DNA of 64,000 bases from Oscillospiraceae bacterium (GTDB taxonomy: Bacteria > Bacillota > Clostridia > Oscillospirales > Oscillospiraceae), in NCBI GenBank assembly GCA_902778285.1, contig CACYXC010000012.1:21525-85524 (forward strand), written 5' to 3'. The translations under genes were made by a program, and so were the position numbers. The notes beneath the pieces were generated by a model. It did not search any database. It saw only the letters and a program-made list of their open reading frames with translations, and was not told the DNA's origin. This document shows positions 1 through 7,644 of this stretch, in pieces (positions within the stretch are counted from its first letter, which is position 1; each line of letters begins with the position of its first letter).

Positions 1-1266
1 GGCGAGGTCGAGATCAGCGGCGCGAAAAACGCTGCGGTCGCCATCATTCCCGCCGCTCTCCTCGTAGAGGGCGTCTGCCGCATTGAGAATATTCCCCAGA
101 TCAGCGACACCGACATGCTTCTGACCATCCTCGCCGAGCTTGGCGCGAAGGTCAGCTTTATCAACCGCTCTACCATCGAGATCGACTGCACCGACGCCCG
201 CTATCAGGACGCGCCCTATGACCTGATGCGCAAGATCCGCGCCTCCTACTACCTGATCGGCTCGATGCTCGGTCGCTTCGGCAGCGCCAAGACCACCATG
301 CCCGGCGGCTGCAACTTCGGCGTTCGTCCCATTGACCAGCATATCAAGGGCATGACCGCCCTGGGGGCGGAAGTGAGCGTGAAGAACGGCTTCGTGTACG
401 CCGACGCCGCAAATGGCCGGCTGCACGGCGCGCGCATCTATCTGGACAAGGTCTCCGTCGGTGCGACGATGAACATCATGATCGCCGCGGTGCTGGCCAC
501 CGGGCGGACGATCATCGAGAACGCAGCGCGCGAGCCGCACATCGTGGACCTTGCAAACTTCCTCAACTCCATGGGCGCGGATGTCCGCGGCGCCGGCACC
601 GACACCATCAAGGTCAACGGCGTCGACAAGCTCCACGGCGGCAGCTACAGCATCATTCCCGACCAGATCGAGGCCGGCACCTATATGGTCGCCGCCGCCG
701 CCACCGGCGGCGAGGTCCTGGTCAAGAACGTGATCCCCAAGCACCTCGAGTGCATCAGCGAGAAGCTGCGCGAGACCGGCACCATCGTACAGGAGTACGA
801 GGATTCCGTGCTGGTCAAGGGCGCGAGCAATCTGCGCCGCGTCAATCTCAAAACCATGCCCTATCCCGGTTTCCCCACGGACATGCAGCCCCAGATGGGT
901 GTGCTGCTGTGCCTGGCAAACGGCACCTCCGTCATCACCGAGGGCATCTACGACAACCGCTTCAAGTATGTCAACGAGCTTCGCAAGATGGGCGCCGAGA
1001 TCCAGGCGGACGGGCGCATCGCCATCATCGAGGGCGGCAGACGCCTGACGGGCGCCCCCGTCATGGCCTGCGACCTGCGCGCGGGCGCGGCGATGGTCAT
1101 CGCCGGCATGTGCGCTGCGGGCGAGACCCAGGTGGAGGACATCCATTTCATCGAGCGCGGCTACGAAAACTTTGTCGGCAAGCTCCGCTCGCTCGGGGCG
1201 GACATCAGCCTCGTACACTTCCCGGAAGCTGACACAGGCGCCGAGAAGATCATCGCGCTCGGCTGA
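1..1266 (+). CDS. murA: UDP-GlcNAc 1-carboxyvinyltransferase MurA, 5' end outside window
   Basis: Transfers enolpyruvate from PEP to UDP-GlcNAc, the first committed cytoplasmic step of peptidoglycan synthesis. The frame is open from base 1, so the gene enters from the left; 421 codons are present and probably only 10-20 N-terminal residues are missing. The frame opens on the substrate-binding SGAKNAA segment (family Lys22), and the catalytic Cys that fosfomycin alkylates is in PGGCNFG (codon 310-312). PYPGFPTDMQPQ and DLRAGAAMVIAG near the C-terminus are also typical. The TGA overlaps the next ATG by one base, so translation is probably coupled. A second, more divergent MurA is at 29898-31151; which one is the main housekeeping enzyme cannot be told from sequence. 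Confidence 0.96.
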   Translation, partial: GEVEISGAKNAAVAIIPAALLVEGVCRIENIPQISDTDMLLTILAELGAKVSFINRSTIEIDCTDARYQDAPYDLMRKIRASYYLIGSMLGRFGSAKTTMPGGCNFGVRPIDQHIKGMTALGAEVSVKNGFVYADAANGRLHGARIYLDKVSVGATMNIMIAAVLATGRTIIENAAREPHIVDLANFLNSMGADVRGAGTDTIKVNGVDKLHGGSYSIIPDQIEAGTYMVAAAATGGEVLVKNVIPKHLECISEKLRETGTIVQEYEDSVLVKGASNLRRVNLKTMPYPGFPTDMQPQMGVLLCLANGTSVITEGIYDNRFKYVNELRKMGAEIQADGRIAIIEGGRRLTGAPVMACDLRAGAAMVIAGMCAAGETQVEDIHFIERGYENFVGKLRSLGADISLVHFPEADTGAEKIIALG

Positions 1267-2054
1267 TGCAGATCTCGGTTTTTGCCAGCGGATCGAGCGG
1301 CAACTGCCTGATGGTATCGGGCGGAGATACGCACCTCCTGATCGACGCCGGCATCTCCATGCGCAGGACGCAGGACGCTCTGGCCGCGTCCGGCCATAGC
1401 CTGGACGAAATCATCGGAGTGCTCATTACCCATGAGCACTCCGATCATGTTTCCGGGCTCCGGATGCTGCTGAAATATCACAGGCTGCCGGTCTACGCCC
1501 CGCGCACGGTGGCAAGCCGCCTGCGCGGCATGATCCCGGAGCTTTCGCAGACGCTGCATGTGATCCCGGTGGGGGAGGACTTCGCCGTGGGTGGCTTTGC
1601 GGTCCGCGCCTTCCATACCCCGCACGACACGGACGAGAGCGTCGGCTACCGCGTCCGGGGCGAGGGTGAGTTTGCGCTGGCTACGGACATGGGCTGCGTC
1701 ACGGAGGAGATCGTGCAGGGCCTGCTGGGCGCCGACACGGTGCTCATCGAATCCAACCACGACGAGCAGATGCTCCGCTACGGGTCCTATCCGGTATATC
1801 TCAAGCGGCGTATCCTCTCGGAGCGCGGCCATCTGTCCAACGCAAACTGTGCGCTTCTGGCGCGCAGACTGGCCGAGGGCGGCACGTCCCGCATCATCCT
1901 CGGCCATCTGAGCCGCGAGAACAACAGACCGGAGCTGGCGTTGGCCGCCTCCCGCGCCGCGCTGGAGGGGACGGGGGCACGGCTGTGCTGCGCGCCGGTC
2001 TCCGGCTGCCTCACGGTGCCGGTGGAACCCGTTCGTCTCATAAAAATGTCTTAG
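1266..2054 (+). CDS. walJ: MBL-fold metallo-hydrolase, WalJ/YycJ-like
   Basis: Metallo-beta-lactamase-fold protein of 262 residues. The metal-binding THEHSDH motif follows the first beta layer (about residues 55-61). Later conserved positions are FHTPHD, LATDMG, the ESNHD segment and a C-terminal GHLSREN, the order expected for the WalJ/YycJ family. In Bacillus this family is linked to the WalRK cell-wall regulon and to coordinating division with replication; the reaction is not settled. It overlaps murA by one base, and a wall-precursor neighbour fits that role. The last codons form one arm of a perfect 15-bp hairpin that starts a repeat array. No WalRK genes are in the window. Confidence 0.85.
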   Translation: MQISVFASGSSGNCLMVSGGDTHLLIDAGISMRRTQDALAASGHSLDEIIGVLITHEHSDHVSGLRMLLKYHRLPVYAPRTVASRLRGMIPELSQTLHVIPVGEDFAVGGFAVRAFHTPHDTDESVGYRVRGEGEFALATDMGCVTEEIVQGLLGADTVLIESNHDEQMLRYGSYPVYLKRRILSERGHLSNANCALLARRLAEGGTSRIILGHLSRENNRPELALAASRAALEGTGARLCCAPVSGCLTVPVEPVRLIKMS

Positions 2055-2223
2055 GGCATTTTTATGAGACGAGAGAGGCTTGCAGCCTGCTTCGCGCACT
2101 CGCCGGGCACTCGCACACTTGCAGGCTGAAAAGTGTTTTTTCCGAGGTACACGCCCTCGGAAAAAATGATTGACAATTGTTTTTCGCCCTGCGAGGCGAA
2201 AAACCTGAGGGATAAGCCCTCAG
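2034..2223 (+). repeat. Five-hairpin intergenic array (family I, divergent copy D)
   Basis: Five consecutive perfect hairpins after walJ: stem 1 2034-2048/2057-2071 (15 bp, straddling the walJ stop); stem 2 2084-2090/2121-2127; stem 3 2136-2147/2155-2166 (12 bp, T-rich and A-rich feet); stem 4 2180-2188/2195-2203 with loop CTGCGA; stem 5 2205-2211/2217-2223. Stems 4 and 5 match the array at 26927-27127 in order and, for stem 4, in loop sequence, while stem bases differ. The array fills the 240-base gap before rlmH; no gene is visible in the gap. Confidence 0.75.
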
Positions 2224-2253
2224 AATTCCCCCTCCGTTGAAACCTGTGATATT

Positions 2254-2267
2254 CCGATGATCATTAT
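2254..2267. repeat. Solo terminal repeat of family II element
   Basis: CCGATGATCATTAT is identical to the outer 14 bases of the right terminal repeat of the hairpin-chain element at 35568-35771. No other part of that element is nearby, so this looks like a remnant, or a chance match. Confidence 0.4.
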
Positions 2268-2294
2268 GTCTGTCTGTGTGGAAAGGAAAGAACT

Positions 2295-2777
2295 TTGTTA
2301 CAGGTAAAGCTGATCTGCGTCGGGAAACTGCGTGAGCGCTTCTATATCGAGGCCTTTGAGGAGTACCGCAAGCGCCTCGGCGCGTTCTGCCGTCTGGAAT
2401 GTGCGGAAATCGCCGAGCAGCGTCTGCCCGACAGCCCCTCCGAAGCGCAGATCTGCGCGGCGCTCGAGCGGGAGGCGGAGGAGATCCTCAGGGCCGTCCC
2501 GAACGGCGCGTACCTGGTCGCCCTCTGTGTGGAGGGCAGGCAGATCCCGAGCGAGGGCATGGCGGAGCTGATCGCCGGCAGGGAAAACTCCGGCAAGCCG
2601 AAGCTCTGCTTCGTCATCGGCGGCTCCTTCGGGCTGAGCGACCGGGTGAAGAGCAGCGCCGATTTGCGCCTGAGCATGTCGAAAATGACCTTCCCGCACC
2701 ATCTGGCCCGCGTGATGCTGGGCGAACAGTTGTATCGGGGCTTTAAAATCAAAGAGGGAAGCCGTTATCACAAATAA
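2295..2777 (+). CDS. rlmH: 23S rRNA (pseudouridine1915-N3)-methyltransferase RlmH
   Basis: SPOUT-class methyltransferase that methylates pseudouridine 1915 in helix 69 of 23S rRNA using SAM. The 160-residue length is normal. The knot region shows FVIGGSFGLSDRV and LSMSKMTFPHHLARVMLGEQLYR, and the protein ends GSRYHK, the near-invariant RlmH tail. The start is TTG, placed 4 bases after the purine-rich GAAAGGAAAG; no in-frame ATG lies near the conserved beginning MLQVKLICVGKL. The last codons and the stop lie inside a terminator hairpin that has been duplicated by a family III element (2757-2976). Confidence 0.95.
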   Translation: MLQVKLICVGKLRERFYIEAFEEYRKRLGAFCRLECAEIAEQRLPDSPSEAQICAALEREAEEILRAVPNGAYLVALCVEGRQIPSEGMAELIAGRENSGKPKLCFVIGGSFGLSDRVKSSADLRLSMSKMTFPHHLARVMLGEQLYRGFKIKEGSRYHK

Positions 2778-2976
2778 CGGCGTCAAGGCTTTGAAAAACG
2801 ATACGTATGGAAGCCGGACGCGCATGGGGAGATTGTGAAGAGGGGATTGGTTATCCCCTCTTCACGTTCAATATCGACCGATTTTGAAACCGATTCAAGG
2901 TTTCTAAAATCGGAACGTCCGTGTGTGTCGATATTTCGTCGACACACACGGAAGCCGTTATCACAAATAATGGCTT
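2757..2976 (+). mobile_element. Terminator-embedded palindromic element, family III copy 1
   Basis: A 27-bp direct repeat (2757-2783 and 2950-2976, 25 of 27 identical) flanks a 166-base insert. The repeated segment is the rlmH terminator hairpin including the TAA stop, so the insertion left both the stop and a working terminator intact. The insert has a 12-bp perfect hairpin (2835-2846/2854-2865), a 14-bp near-perfect hairpin (about 2878-2912) and a 13-bp hairpin (2919-2931/2939-2951). It shares CGCATGGGGAGA and the following AGAGGGGATTGGTTAT loop region with copies at 50042-50249 and 53769-53944. The right end matches their terminal repeat well, the left end poorly. No coding sequence. Confidence 0.72.
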
Positions 2977-2985
2977 CCCTTTTTT
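2950..2985 (+). terminator. Rho-independent terminator of rlmH
   Basis: 12-bp stem with one G-U pair (GGAAGCCGTTAT / ATAATGGCTTCC), loop CACAA, followed by six T. This is the distal copy of the duplicated hairpin; the proximal copy at the rlmH stop has no T-run. Confidence 0.85.
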
Positions 2986-3040
2986 GCGTTTTTAGGTTAT
3001 AATAAACTGATTAAACGCGACCGGATAGGAGGAAAATGCT

Positions 3041-3358
3041 GTGAGCGACAAGCCGAAGATCGTATGGGGGCAGTTTCAGGACGGAGAACTGCTGCGCTCC
3101 TGGCCGCGGAAGGAGAACGGAGAGCCGGTGGAGCCGGCCTACCTCTGCCTGCGCAGCTGCAGCAATATGGCCGATCAGCTGACGGTCAGCATGCTCAAGT
3201 CCTACGGCATCCCCTGCCTGTGCATGGAACGGGCGGAAGGCAGCCTTGGCCGCGTGGTCCTCGGGATCAGCGGCTACGGCGTCGAAATATATGTCCCGGA
3301 AAACCTTCTGAACGATGCGAAAATATTGATTGAGGAGGAACATCATGAGGAACTTTAA
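3041..3358 (+). CDS. Small DUF2007-like (putative signal transducing) protein
   Basis: 105 residues. The layout NMADQLTVSMLKSYGIPCLCMER followed by VEIYVPENLLNDAKILIEEE resembles DUF2007 proteins: an amphipathic helix that shifts with substrate, a short beta unit, and a C-terminal VPEEDLEKA-type helix. Function is unknown for the family. GTG is chosen as start because AGGAGG sits at 3028-3033 and the ATG at 3036 runs straight into a stop. The end overlaps the phosphomutase start by 14 bases, so the two are translated from one message. Confidence 0.6.
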   Translation: MSDKPKIVWGQFQDGELLRSWPRKENGEPVEPAYLCLRSCSNMADQLTVSMLKSYGIPCLCMERAEGSLGRVVLGISGYGVEIYVPENLLNDAKILIEEEHHEEL

Positions 3359-5072
3359 GGAAGAGTACCAGCGCTGGCTGGACAGCCCGGCACTCTCGGA
3401 GCAGGAGTGGCAGGAGCTCGATGCGATCCGCGGCGACGACAAGGAGATCGAGAGCCGCTTCTTCGCACCTCTGGAGTTCGGCACCGCCGGCCTGCGCGGC
3501 ACCATGAAGCTGGGCCTTCACCACATGAATGTCCACGTGATCCGTCACGCCACACAGGCCTTCGCGCAGGTCATCTGCGCCGAGGGCGAGGAGGCCAAGG
3601 CCAAGGGCATCGCCATCGCGCACGACTGCCGTCTCAACGGCGAGGAGTTCGCGAGGGAGGCCGCCTGCGTCATGGCCGCCAACGGCGTTCATGTCCGCCT
3701 GTTTGAGTCCCTGCGCCCCACCCCGGAGCTGAGCTTTGCCGTGCGCCACTACGGCTGCACCGCGGGCCTCAACATCACCGCCAGCCACAACCCCAGGGAG
3801 TACAACGGCTACAAGGTCTACTGGTCCGACGGCGCGCAGCTCCCGCCCCAGCACGCCGACGCGATCGCCCGCCTGATGAACGAGATCGACATCTTCACCG
3901 GCTTCAAGACCTGCGATTATGACGAGGCAGTCAAGGCCGGCCTGATCGAGATCATCGGCGAGGAGACCGACGAGGCCTTCCTGAAGGAGACCCTCGCCAT
4001 GGCCATCGATACCGAGGCCGTCAAGGCCGCGGCGGACGACCTGAAGATCGTCTACACGCCCTTCCACGGCTGCGGCTACAAGCTCGTCCCCGAGGCGCTC
4101 AGGCGTCTGGGCATCAAGCATCTCTACCCCGTGCCCGAGCAGATGGTCATCGACGGCAATTTCCCGACCGTCGTCTCTCCCAACCCGGAGAACCCCGAGG
4201 GCTTCTACCTGGCCGTCGACCTGGCCAGGAAGGTGGACAGCGACCTGATCATCGGCACCGACCCCGACTCCGACCGCGTGGGCACCATGGTGCGCGACGG
4301 CGACAAGTATGTGACCATCACCGGCAACCAGATGGGCTGCCTGCTGATCGACTACATCATTCAGGCGAAGAAGAGCACCGGAACCATGCCGGAGAATCCC
4401 GGCGCTCTGAGCTCCATCGTCTCCACGAGCATGACCCGCGCCATCTGCGAGGCCAACGGCGTCCACTTTGAAGACACCTTTACCGGCTTCAAGTTCATGG
4501 CCGAGCGCGTCGCCGCATGGGAAGCGGCAAACAGCTATAAGTATATCTTCGCCTTTGAGGAGAGCTACGGCTACATGATGGGCGACTACGTCCGTGACAA
4601 GGACGCCGTCTCCGCCTCGATGATGATCGCCGAGATGGCCGCGCACTACCATCTCAAGGGCATGACGCTGCTCGACGCGCTCAGGGCCCTGTACGAGAAA
4701 TACGGCTACTACGCCGAGAAGACCCTGAACCTGGTGATGCCCGGTCTCGAGGGTATGGCCAAGATGAAGCAGATCATGGACGACATGCGCGCCGATCCGC
4801 CCGAGAACATCGCCGGCGAGGAGGTCATCCGCCTGCGCGACTACGCCGACGGCAGCATCGCCGTCGCGGGTCTGGGCAAGGTGGATAAGACGCCCTTCTT
4901 CGGCTCCAACGTCCTCTATTTCGAGCTGGCCGACGGCAGCAACTTCATCGTCCGTCCCTCCGGCACCGAACCGAAGATCAAGGTCTACCTGCTGGCCCAC
5001 GGCAGGGACGCCGAGGACTGCGCCGCGAAGATCGCCAAGTATCAGAGCTTCGCCGAGAGCATCGGGAAATGA
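3345..5072 (+). CDS. Phosphoglucomutase/phosphomannomutase family protein
   Basis: Alpha-D-phosphohexomutase that interconverts sugar 1- and 6-phosphates, supplying precursors for glycans and storage sugars. 575 residues from ATG 3345 (AGGAGG just upstream); a TTG at 3330 in frame is less likely. Signatures in order: GTAGLRGTM, catalytic phosphoserine loop TASHNPREYNGYK, metal loop GTDPDSDRVG, sugar loop FEESYGYMMGD, and phosphate-binding RPSGTEPKIK near the C-terminus. The length and these motifs match the PgcA-type phosphoglucomutases of Firmicutes. It overlaps the genes on both sides, forming an operon with the DUF2007-like gene and the chromate-transporter pair. Confidence 0.93.
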   Translation: MRNFKEEYQRWLDSPALSEQEWQELDAIRGDDKEIESRFFAPLEFGTAGLRGTMKLGLHHMNVHVIRHATQAFAQVICAEGEEAKAKGIAIAHDCRLNGEEFAREAACVMAANGVHVRLFESLRPTPELSFAVRHYGCTAGLNITASHNPREYNGYKVYWSDGAQLPPQHADAIARLMNEIDIFTGFKTCDYDEAVKAGLIEIIGEETDEAFLKETLAMAIDTEAVKAAADDLKIVYTPFHGCGYKLVPEALRRLGIKHLYPVPEQMVIDGNFPTVVSPNPENPEGFYLAVDLARKVDSDLIIGTDPDSDRVGTMVRDGDKYVTITGNQMGCLLIDYIIQAKKSTGTMPENPGALSSIVSTSMTRAICEANGVHFEDTFTGFKFMAERVAAWEAANSYKYIFAFEESYGYMMGDYVRDKDAVSASMMIAEMAAHYHLKGMTLLDALRALYEKYGYYAEKTLNLVMPGLEGMAKMKQIMDDMRADPPENIAGEEVIRLRDYADGSIAVAGLGKVDKTPFFGSNVLYFELADGSNFIVRPSGTEPKIKVYLLAHGRDAEDCAAKIAKYQSFAESIGK

Positions 5073-5611
5073 AACCGCTGCTGGAACTCTTCCTCGCCTT
5101 CGCCAGGGTCGGCGTGATGACCTTCGGCGGCGGCTATGCCATGCTGCCGATCCTCGAGCGCGAGATCGTGGAGAACAAGGGCTGGGCCACGCGCGAGGAG
5201 CTGATGGACTACTACGCGGTGGGACAGTGTACCCCCGGCGTGATCGCCGTGAACACGGCGACCTTCGTCGGGTACCGCACCGCGGGCATCCTCGGCGGCG
5301 TGTTCGCGACGCTGGGCGTGGTTTTCCCGTCTGTCGTCATCATCACGCTGATCGCCGGCGTGCTCACGAATTTCGCGGACATTCCTGCGGTCAAAAGCGC
5401 GTTCGCGGGCATCCGTGTGTGCGTGTGCGTGCTGATCTTCAACGCGGTCGTCAAGCTTTGGAAAGGAGCCGTCCCGGATAAGGCGGCGCTGATCCTCTGC
5501 CTGCTCGTGTTCGTGCTGAGCGTGTTTTTGGACATCTCGCCGATCGTGTTCGTCCTCTTCTGCGCCGGGGCCGGCATCCTCTTCACCAGAATGGGGGTGC
5601 GCGGGAAATGA
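5069..5611 (+). CDS. Chromate transporter family protein, first half-size subunit
   Basis: CHR-domain membrane protein of 180 residues with about six predicted membrane segments. The N-terminal FARVGVMTFGGGYAMLPILE and GQCTPGVIAVNTATFVGY are the CHR signatures. Full-length ChrA proteins have two CHR domains; here they are separate genes. Members export chromate in some bacteria, but in anaerobic gut Clostridia the natural substrate is unproven. ATG overlaps the mutase stop (ATGA) and its own stop overlaps the next ATG the same way, so the pair is co-translated and probably works as a heterodimer. Confidence 0.88.
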   Translation: MKPLLELFLAFARVGVMTFGGGYAMLPILEREIVENKGWATREELMDYYAVGQCTPGVIAVNTATFVGYRTAGILGGVFATLGVVFPSVVIITLIAGVLTNFADIPAVKSAFAGIRVCVCVLIFNAVVKLWKGAVPDKAALILCLLVFVLSVFLDISPIVFVLFCAGAGILFTRMGVRGK

Positions 5612-6183
5612 TCTATCTGCGGCTCTTCTGGGAGTTTTTCAAGACCGGCCTCTTCGCGGTCGGCGGCGGCATGGCCACACTCCCGTTCCTCTATGACATC
5701 TCCGCGCGCACCGGCTGGTTCACCGCCGCGCAGCTGGCGGACATGATCGCCGTGTCCGAGTCCACGCCCGGCCCGATCGGGGTCAACATGGCAACATACG
5801 TGGGCTTCACCACCGCCGGGATCCCCGGCGCGGTGATCGCGACGCTCGGCCTCGCCGCACCCGAGGTGATCATCATCCTGATCATCGCCCGCGTGCTGGC
5901 CGCCTTTCGGCAGAACAGGTACGTGGACGCCGCCTTCTACGGGCTGCGCCCCTGCTCGCTGGGCCTGATCGCCGCGGCGGGCGCGCTGGTGGTCAAGATC
6001 GCGATGCTCCATCCGGAGCGCTATGCGAGCACCGGCGTGCTGACAGATCTCGTAGACTGGAAAGCGGTGCTGCTGGCCGCGGTGCTGCTGGTGTTTACGC
6101 GCGCGGTCAAACAGACGAAAAAACTGCATCCCATCTTTTTCATCCTGGCCTCCGCCCTCGTCGGCGTCGTCTTCTCGTTTTAG
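5608..6183 (+). CDS. Chromate transporter family protein, second half-size subunit
   Basis: 191-residue partner of the preceding CHR protein, with FFKTGLFAVGGGMATLPFLYD and SESTPGPIGVNMATYVGFTTAG signatures and about six membrane segments. The paired short CHR arrangement is known in Firmicutes, where the two halves have opposite membrane orientation. Its stop overlaps by four bases the stop of the convergent ylbJ-like gene, leaving no room for a separate terminator. Confidence 0.88.
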   Translation: MIYLRLFWEFFKTGLFAVGGGMATLPFLYDISARTGWFTAAQLADMIAVSESTPGPIGVNMATYVGFTTAGIPGAVIATLGLAAPEVIIILIIARVLAAFRQNRYVDAAFYGLRPCSLGLIAAAGALVVKIAMLHPERYASTGVLTDLVDWKAVLLAAVLLVFTRAVKQTKKLHPIFFILASALVGVVFSF

Positions 6184-7142
6184 AGAAGCCTGCCAAGGGC
6201 ATAGGCCAGCACAGAACCGAATACCGCGCTCAGAAGGCGCCCCGCCGTGTGCGGGGCGCTTTCGATTTCCCGGTCGGCGATCAGCGAAAGCGTCTGAAAT
6301 TGCACCGAAAGTCCGCCCCAGCCCATCAGCCCCGCGGCGAGCGCCAGATTGACAGGCGTCGGCGGGAGGCCGCGCATCGCGCCGACGCCGCCGCCTACCT
6401 CGAAGAAACCGGTCAGCAGCGCGCGGCACCAGCTCAGCGGCTGCCCGGTCAGTGCCGAAAGCCGCCCGGCCAGCAGGGAAAAGAAGCCGTTTGCGTTGAG
6501 AAGCCCCGTGAACACCGCGAAACACACTACAAAGCCGCAGACGTTCAGCGCCGCGCTCACGGCCTGCTGCACCGCCTCCGGGAGAGCGCGGGAGAGGGGG
6601 AGAGGCGGCACAGCGGCGGTATTCCCTTCGCCTGAGGGGCCTTGTCCGCGCAGCAGCAGCCCTGTCAACAGCGCCGCGCAAATGTGCACGGAGTAGAGCA
6701 GAAGGCCCCACCGTGCCGAGCCGAACACGCCTGTCCCGATGGCGCCGATAAAAAAAGCGGGGCCGGAATTGTTGCAGAAGGCGAGCAGCCGCCCGGCCTC
6801 ACCGTCGTCCACAACGCCGCTTTCGCAGAGCTCCGCGATGTAGGCCGCCCCCAGCGGATAGCCGCCGAGCAGACCCATTACCAGCGCCGTGCAGCCCGCG
6901 CCGGAGACGTGGAAGAGCCGCCTGCCGAGCGGCGCGAGCCGGGCTCCGAGCAGGGTCGGCAGCCCCAGCCTCCCCAGCAGGGCCGAGAGCACGAAGAAAG
7001 GGAACAGAGAGGGCAGGATCAGCTCCACGCACAGTTTCAGCCCCGCCCGACAGGCCTGTACCGCCTGATCCGAGGCGAGGATCAGCACAAAAAGGCCGCA
7101 CAGCGCGGCAAAGACCGCCAGCTTGTTTTTCACACGCAGCAC
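6180..7142 (-). CDS. ylbJ: YlbJ-like sporulation/nucleoside-recognition membrane protein
   Basis: 320-residue polytopic membrane protein. ELILPSLFPFFVLSALL, LLGGYPLGAAYIAEL and LLAFCNNSGPAFFIGAIGTGVF match the YlbJ/nucleoside-recognition 'gate' family, where the Asn-rich CNN-x-P segment is conserved. In Bacillus, YlbJ is a sigma-E-controlled mother-cell membrane protein needed for spore cortex formation; molecular activity is unknown. The gene is divergent from yqfC-yqfD, another sporulation pair, with a repeat between. YlbJ versus a related gate protein cannot be fully separated by eye. Confidence 0.72.
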   Translation of the reverse strand: MLRVKNKLAVFAALCGLFVLILASDQAVQACRAGLKLCVELILPSLFPFFVLSALLGRLGLPTLLGARLAPLGRRLFHVSGAGCTALVMGLLGGYPLGAAYIAELCESGVVDDGEAGRLLAFCNNSGPAFFIGAIGTGVFGSARWGLLLYSVHICAALLTGLLLRGQGPSGEGNTAAVPPLPLSRALPEAVQQAVSAALNVCGFVVCFAVFTGLLNANGFFSLLAGRLSALTGQPLSWCRALLTGFFEVGGGVGAMRGLPPTPVNLALAAGLMGWGGLSVQFQTLSLIADREIESAPHTAGRLLSAVFGSVLAYALGRLL

Positions 7143-7209
7143 CTCCTGTCTGTATAAATCTATGGGCCGCCGACATAGCGTATACTATTACCCAATAAAA
7201 CCATTTGTC

Positions 7210-7315
7210 TTTTACCGGCCAGGATTGCGCCATGCTTCGTTGGCTTCCTTGTAAATAAATACCCATTATTCACTGCGAAAGTCGCCTTGCCTGACACCAT
7301 CCTGCCTCGGTAAAA
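7210..7315. repeat. Intergenic hairpin repeat, family IV copy 1
   Basis: About 106 bp closed by an 8-bp stem (7210-7217/7308-7315) and an inner AGGAT/ATCCT pair (7221-7225/7299-7303). It shares TGCGCCATGCTTCGTT, GCCTGACAC and CTGCCTCG in the same order with the repeat at 16252-16341. It fills most of the 226 bases between ylbJ and yqfC. Confidence 0.65.
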
Positions 7316-7368
7316 GTCTAAAGTGTTATATCAGTTAATAGTATGATACAAATGGGAGGTGGTCGGGC

Positions 7369-7641
7369 TTGAAGAAAAAGCGGAGCGTCCTGCCGAGCCT
7401 GGCTGACCGGCTGGAGCTGCCGGAGGAGGCTCTGTCCGGCGCGGCGAAGCTGACGGTCACGGCCGACCGCCGCGCGCTGATCGAGAACCACCGGGGCATT
7501 CTCGCGTACAGCACGGACTGCGTCGTCGTGAGCCTCGGAGACCGGCAGCTGAGCCTTTGCGGCAGAGAGCTGCGCATCCGGGCGATGAACCGGAAGGAAG
7601 TTCTGGTCTGCGGCGAGCTGCTTGACATTTCATGGAGCTGA
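7369..7641 (+). CDS. yqfC: YabP/YqfC-family sporulation protein YqfC
   Basis: 90-residue protein with the beta-rich YabP/YqfC fold: ITxNxxxx-like segment ALIENHRGILAYSTDCVVVSL then LSLCGRELRIRAMNRKEVLVCGELLDISW. In Bacillus YqfC is made in the mother cell under sigma-E; the exact function is unknown. The start is TTG at 7369, 7 bases after GGGAGGTGG, with no alternative ATG. It lies three bases before yqfD, the conserved partner order. Confidence 0.88.
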   Translation: MKKKRSVLPSLADRLELPEEALSGAAKLTVTADRRALIENHRGILAYSTDCVVVSLGDRQLSLCGRELRIRAMNRKEVLVCGELLDISWS

Positions 7642-7644
7642 AGG

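Noticed and set aside
2757-2976. Group IIC intron remnant at the rlmH terminator
   Set aside because: Terminator preference fits, but group II introns leave no 23-28-bp target duplications, and no domain V or reverse transcriptase is seen in any copy.
7326-7353. Sigma-E-like promoter (TTATATC, then GATACAAAT) in front of yqfC
   Set aside because: The -10 would end at the base before the Shine-Dalgarno, so the transcript would start inside or after it. The real promoter was not identified.
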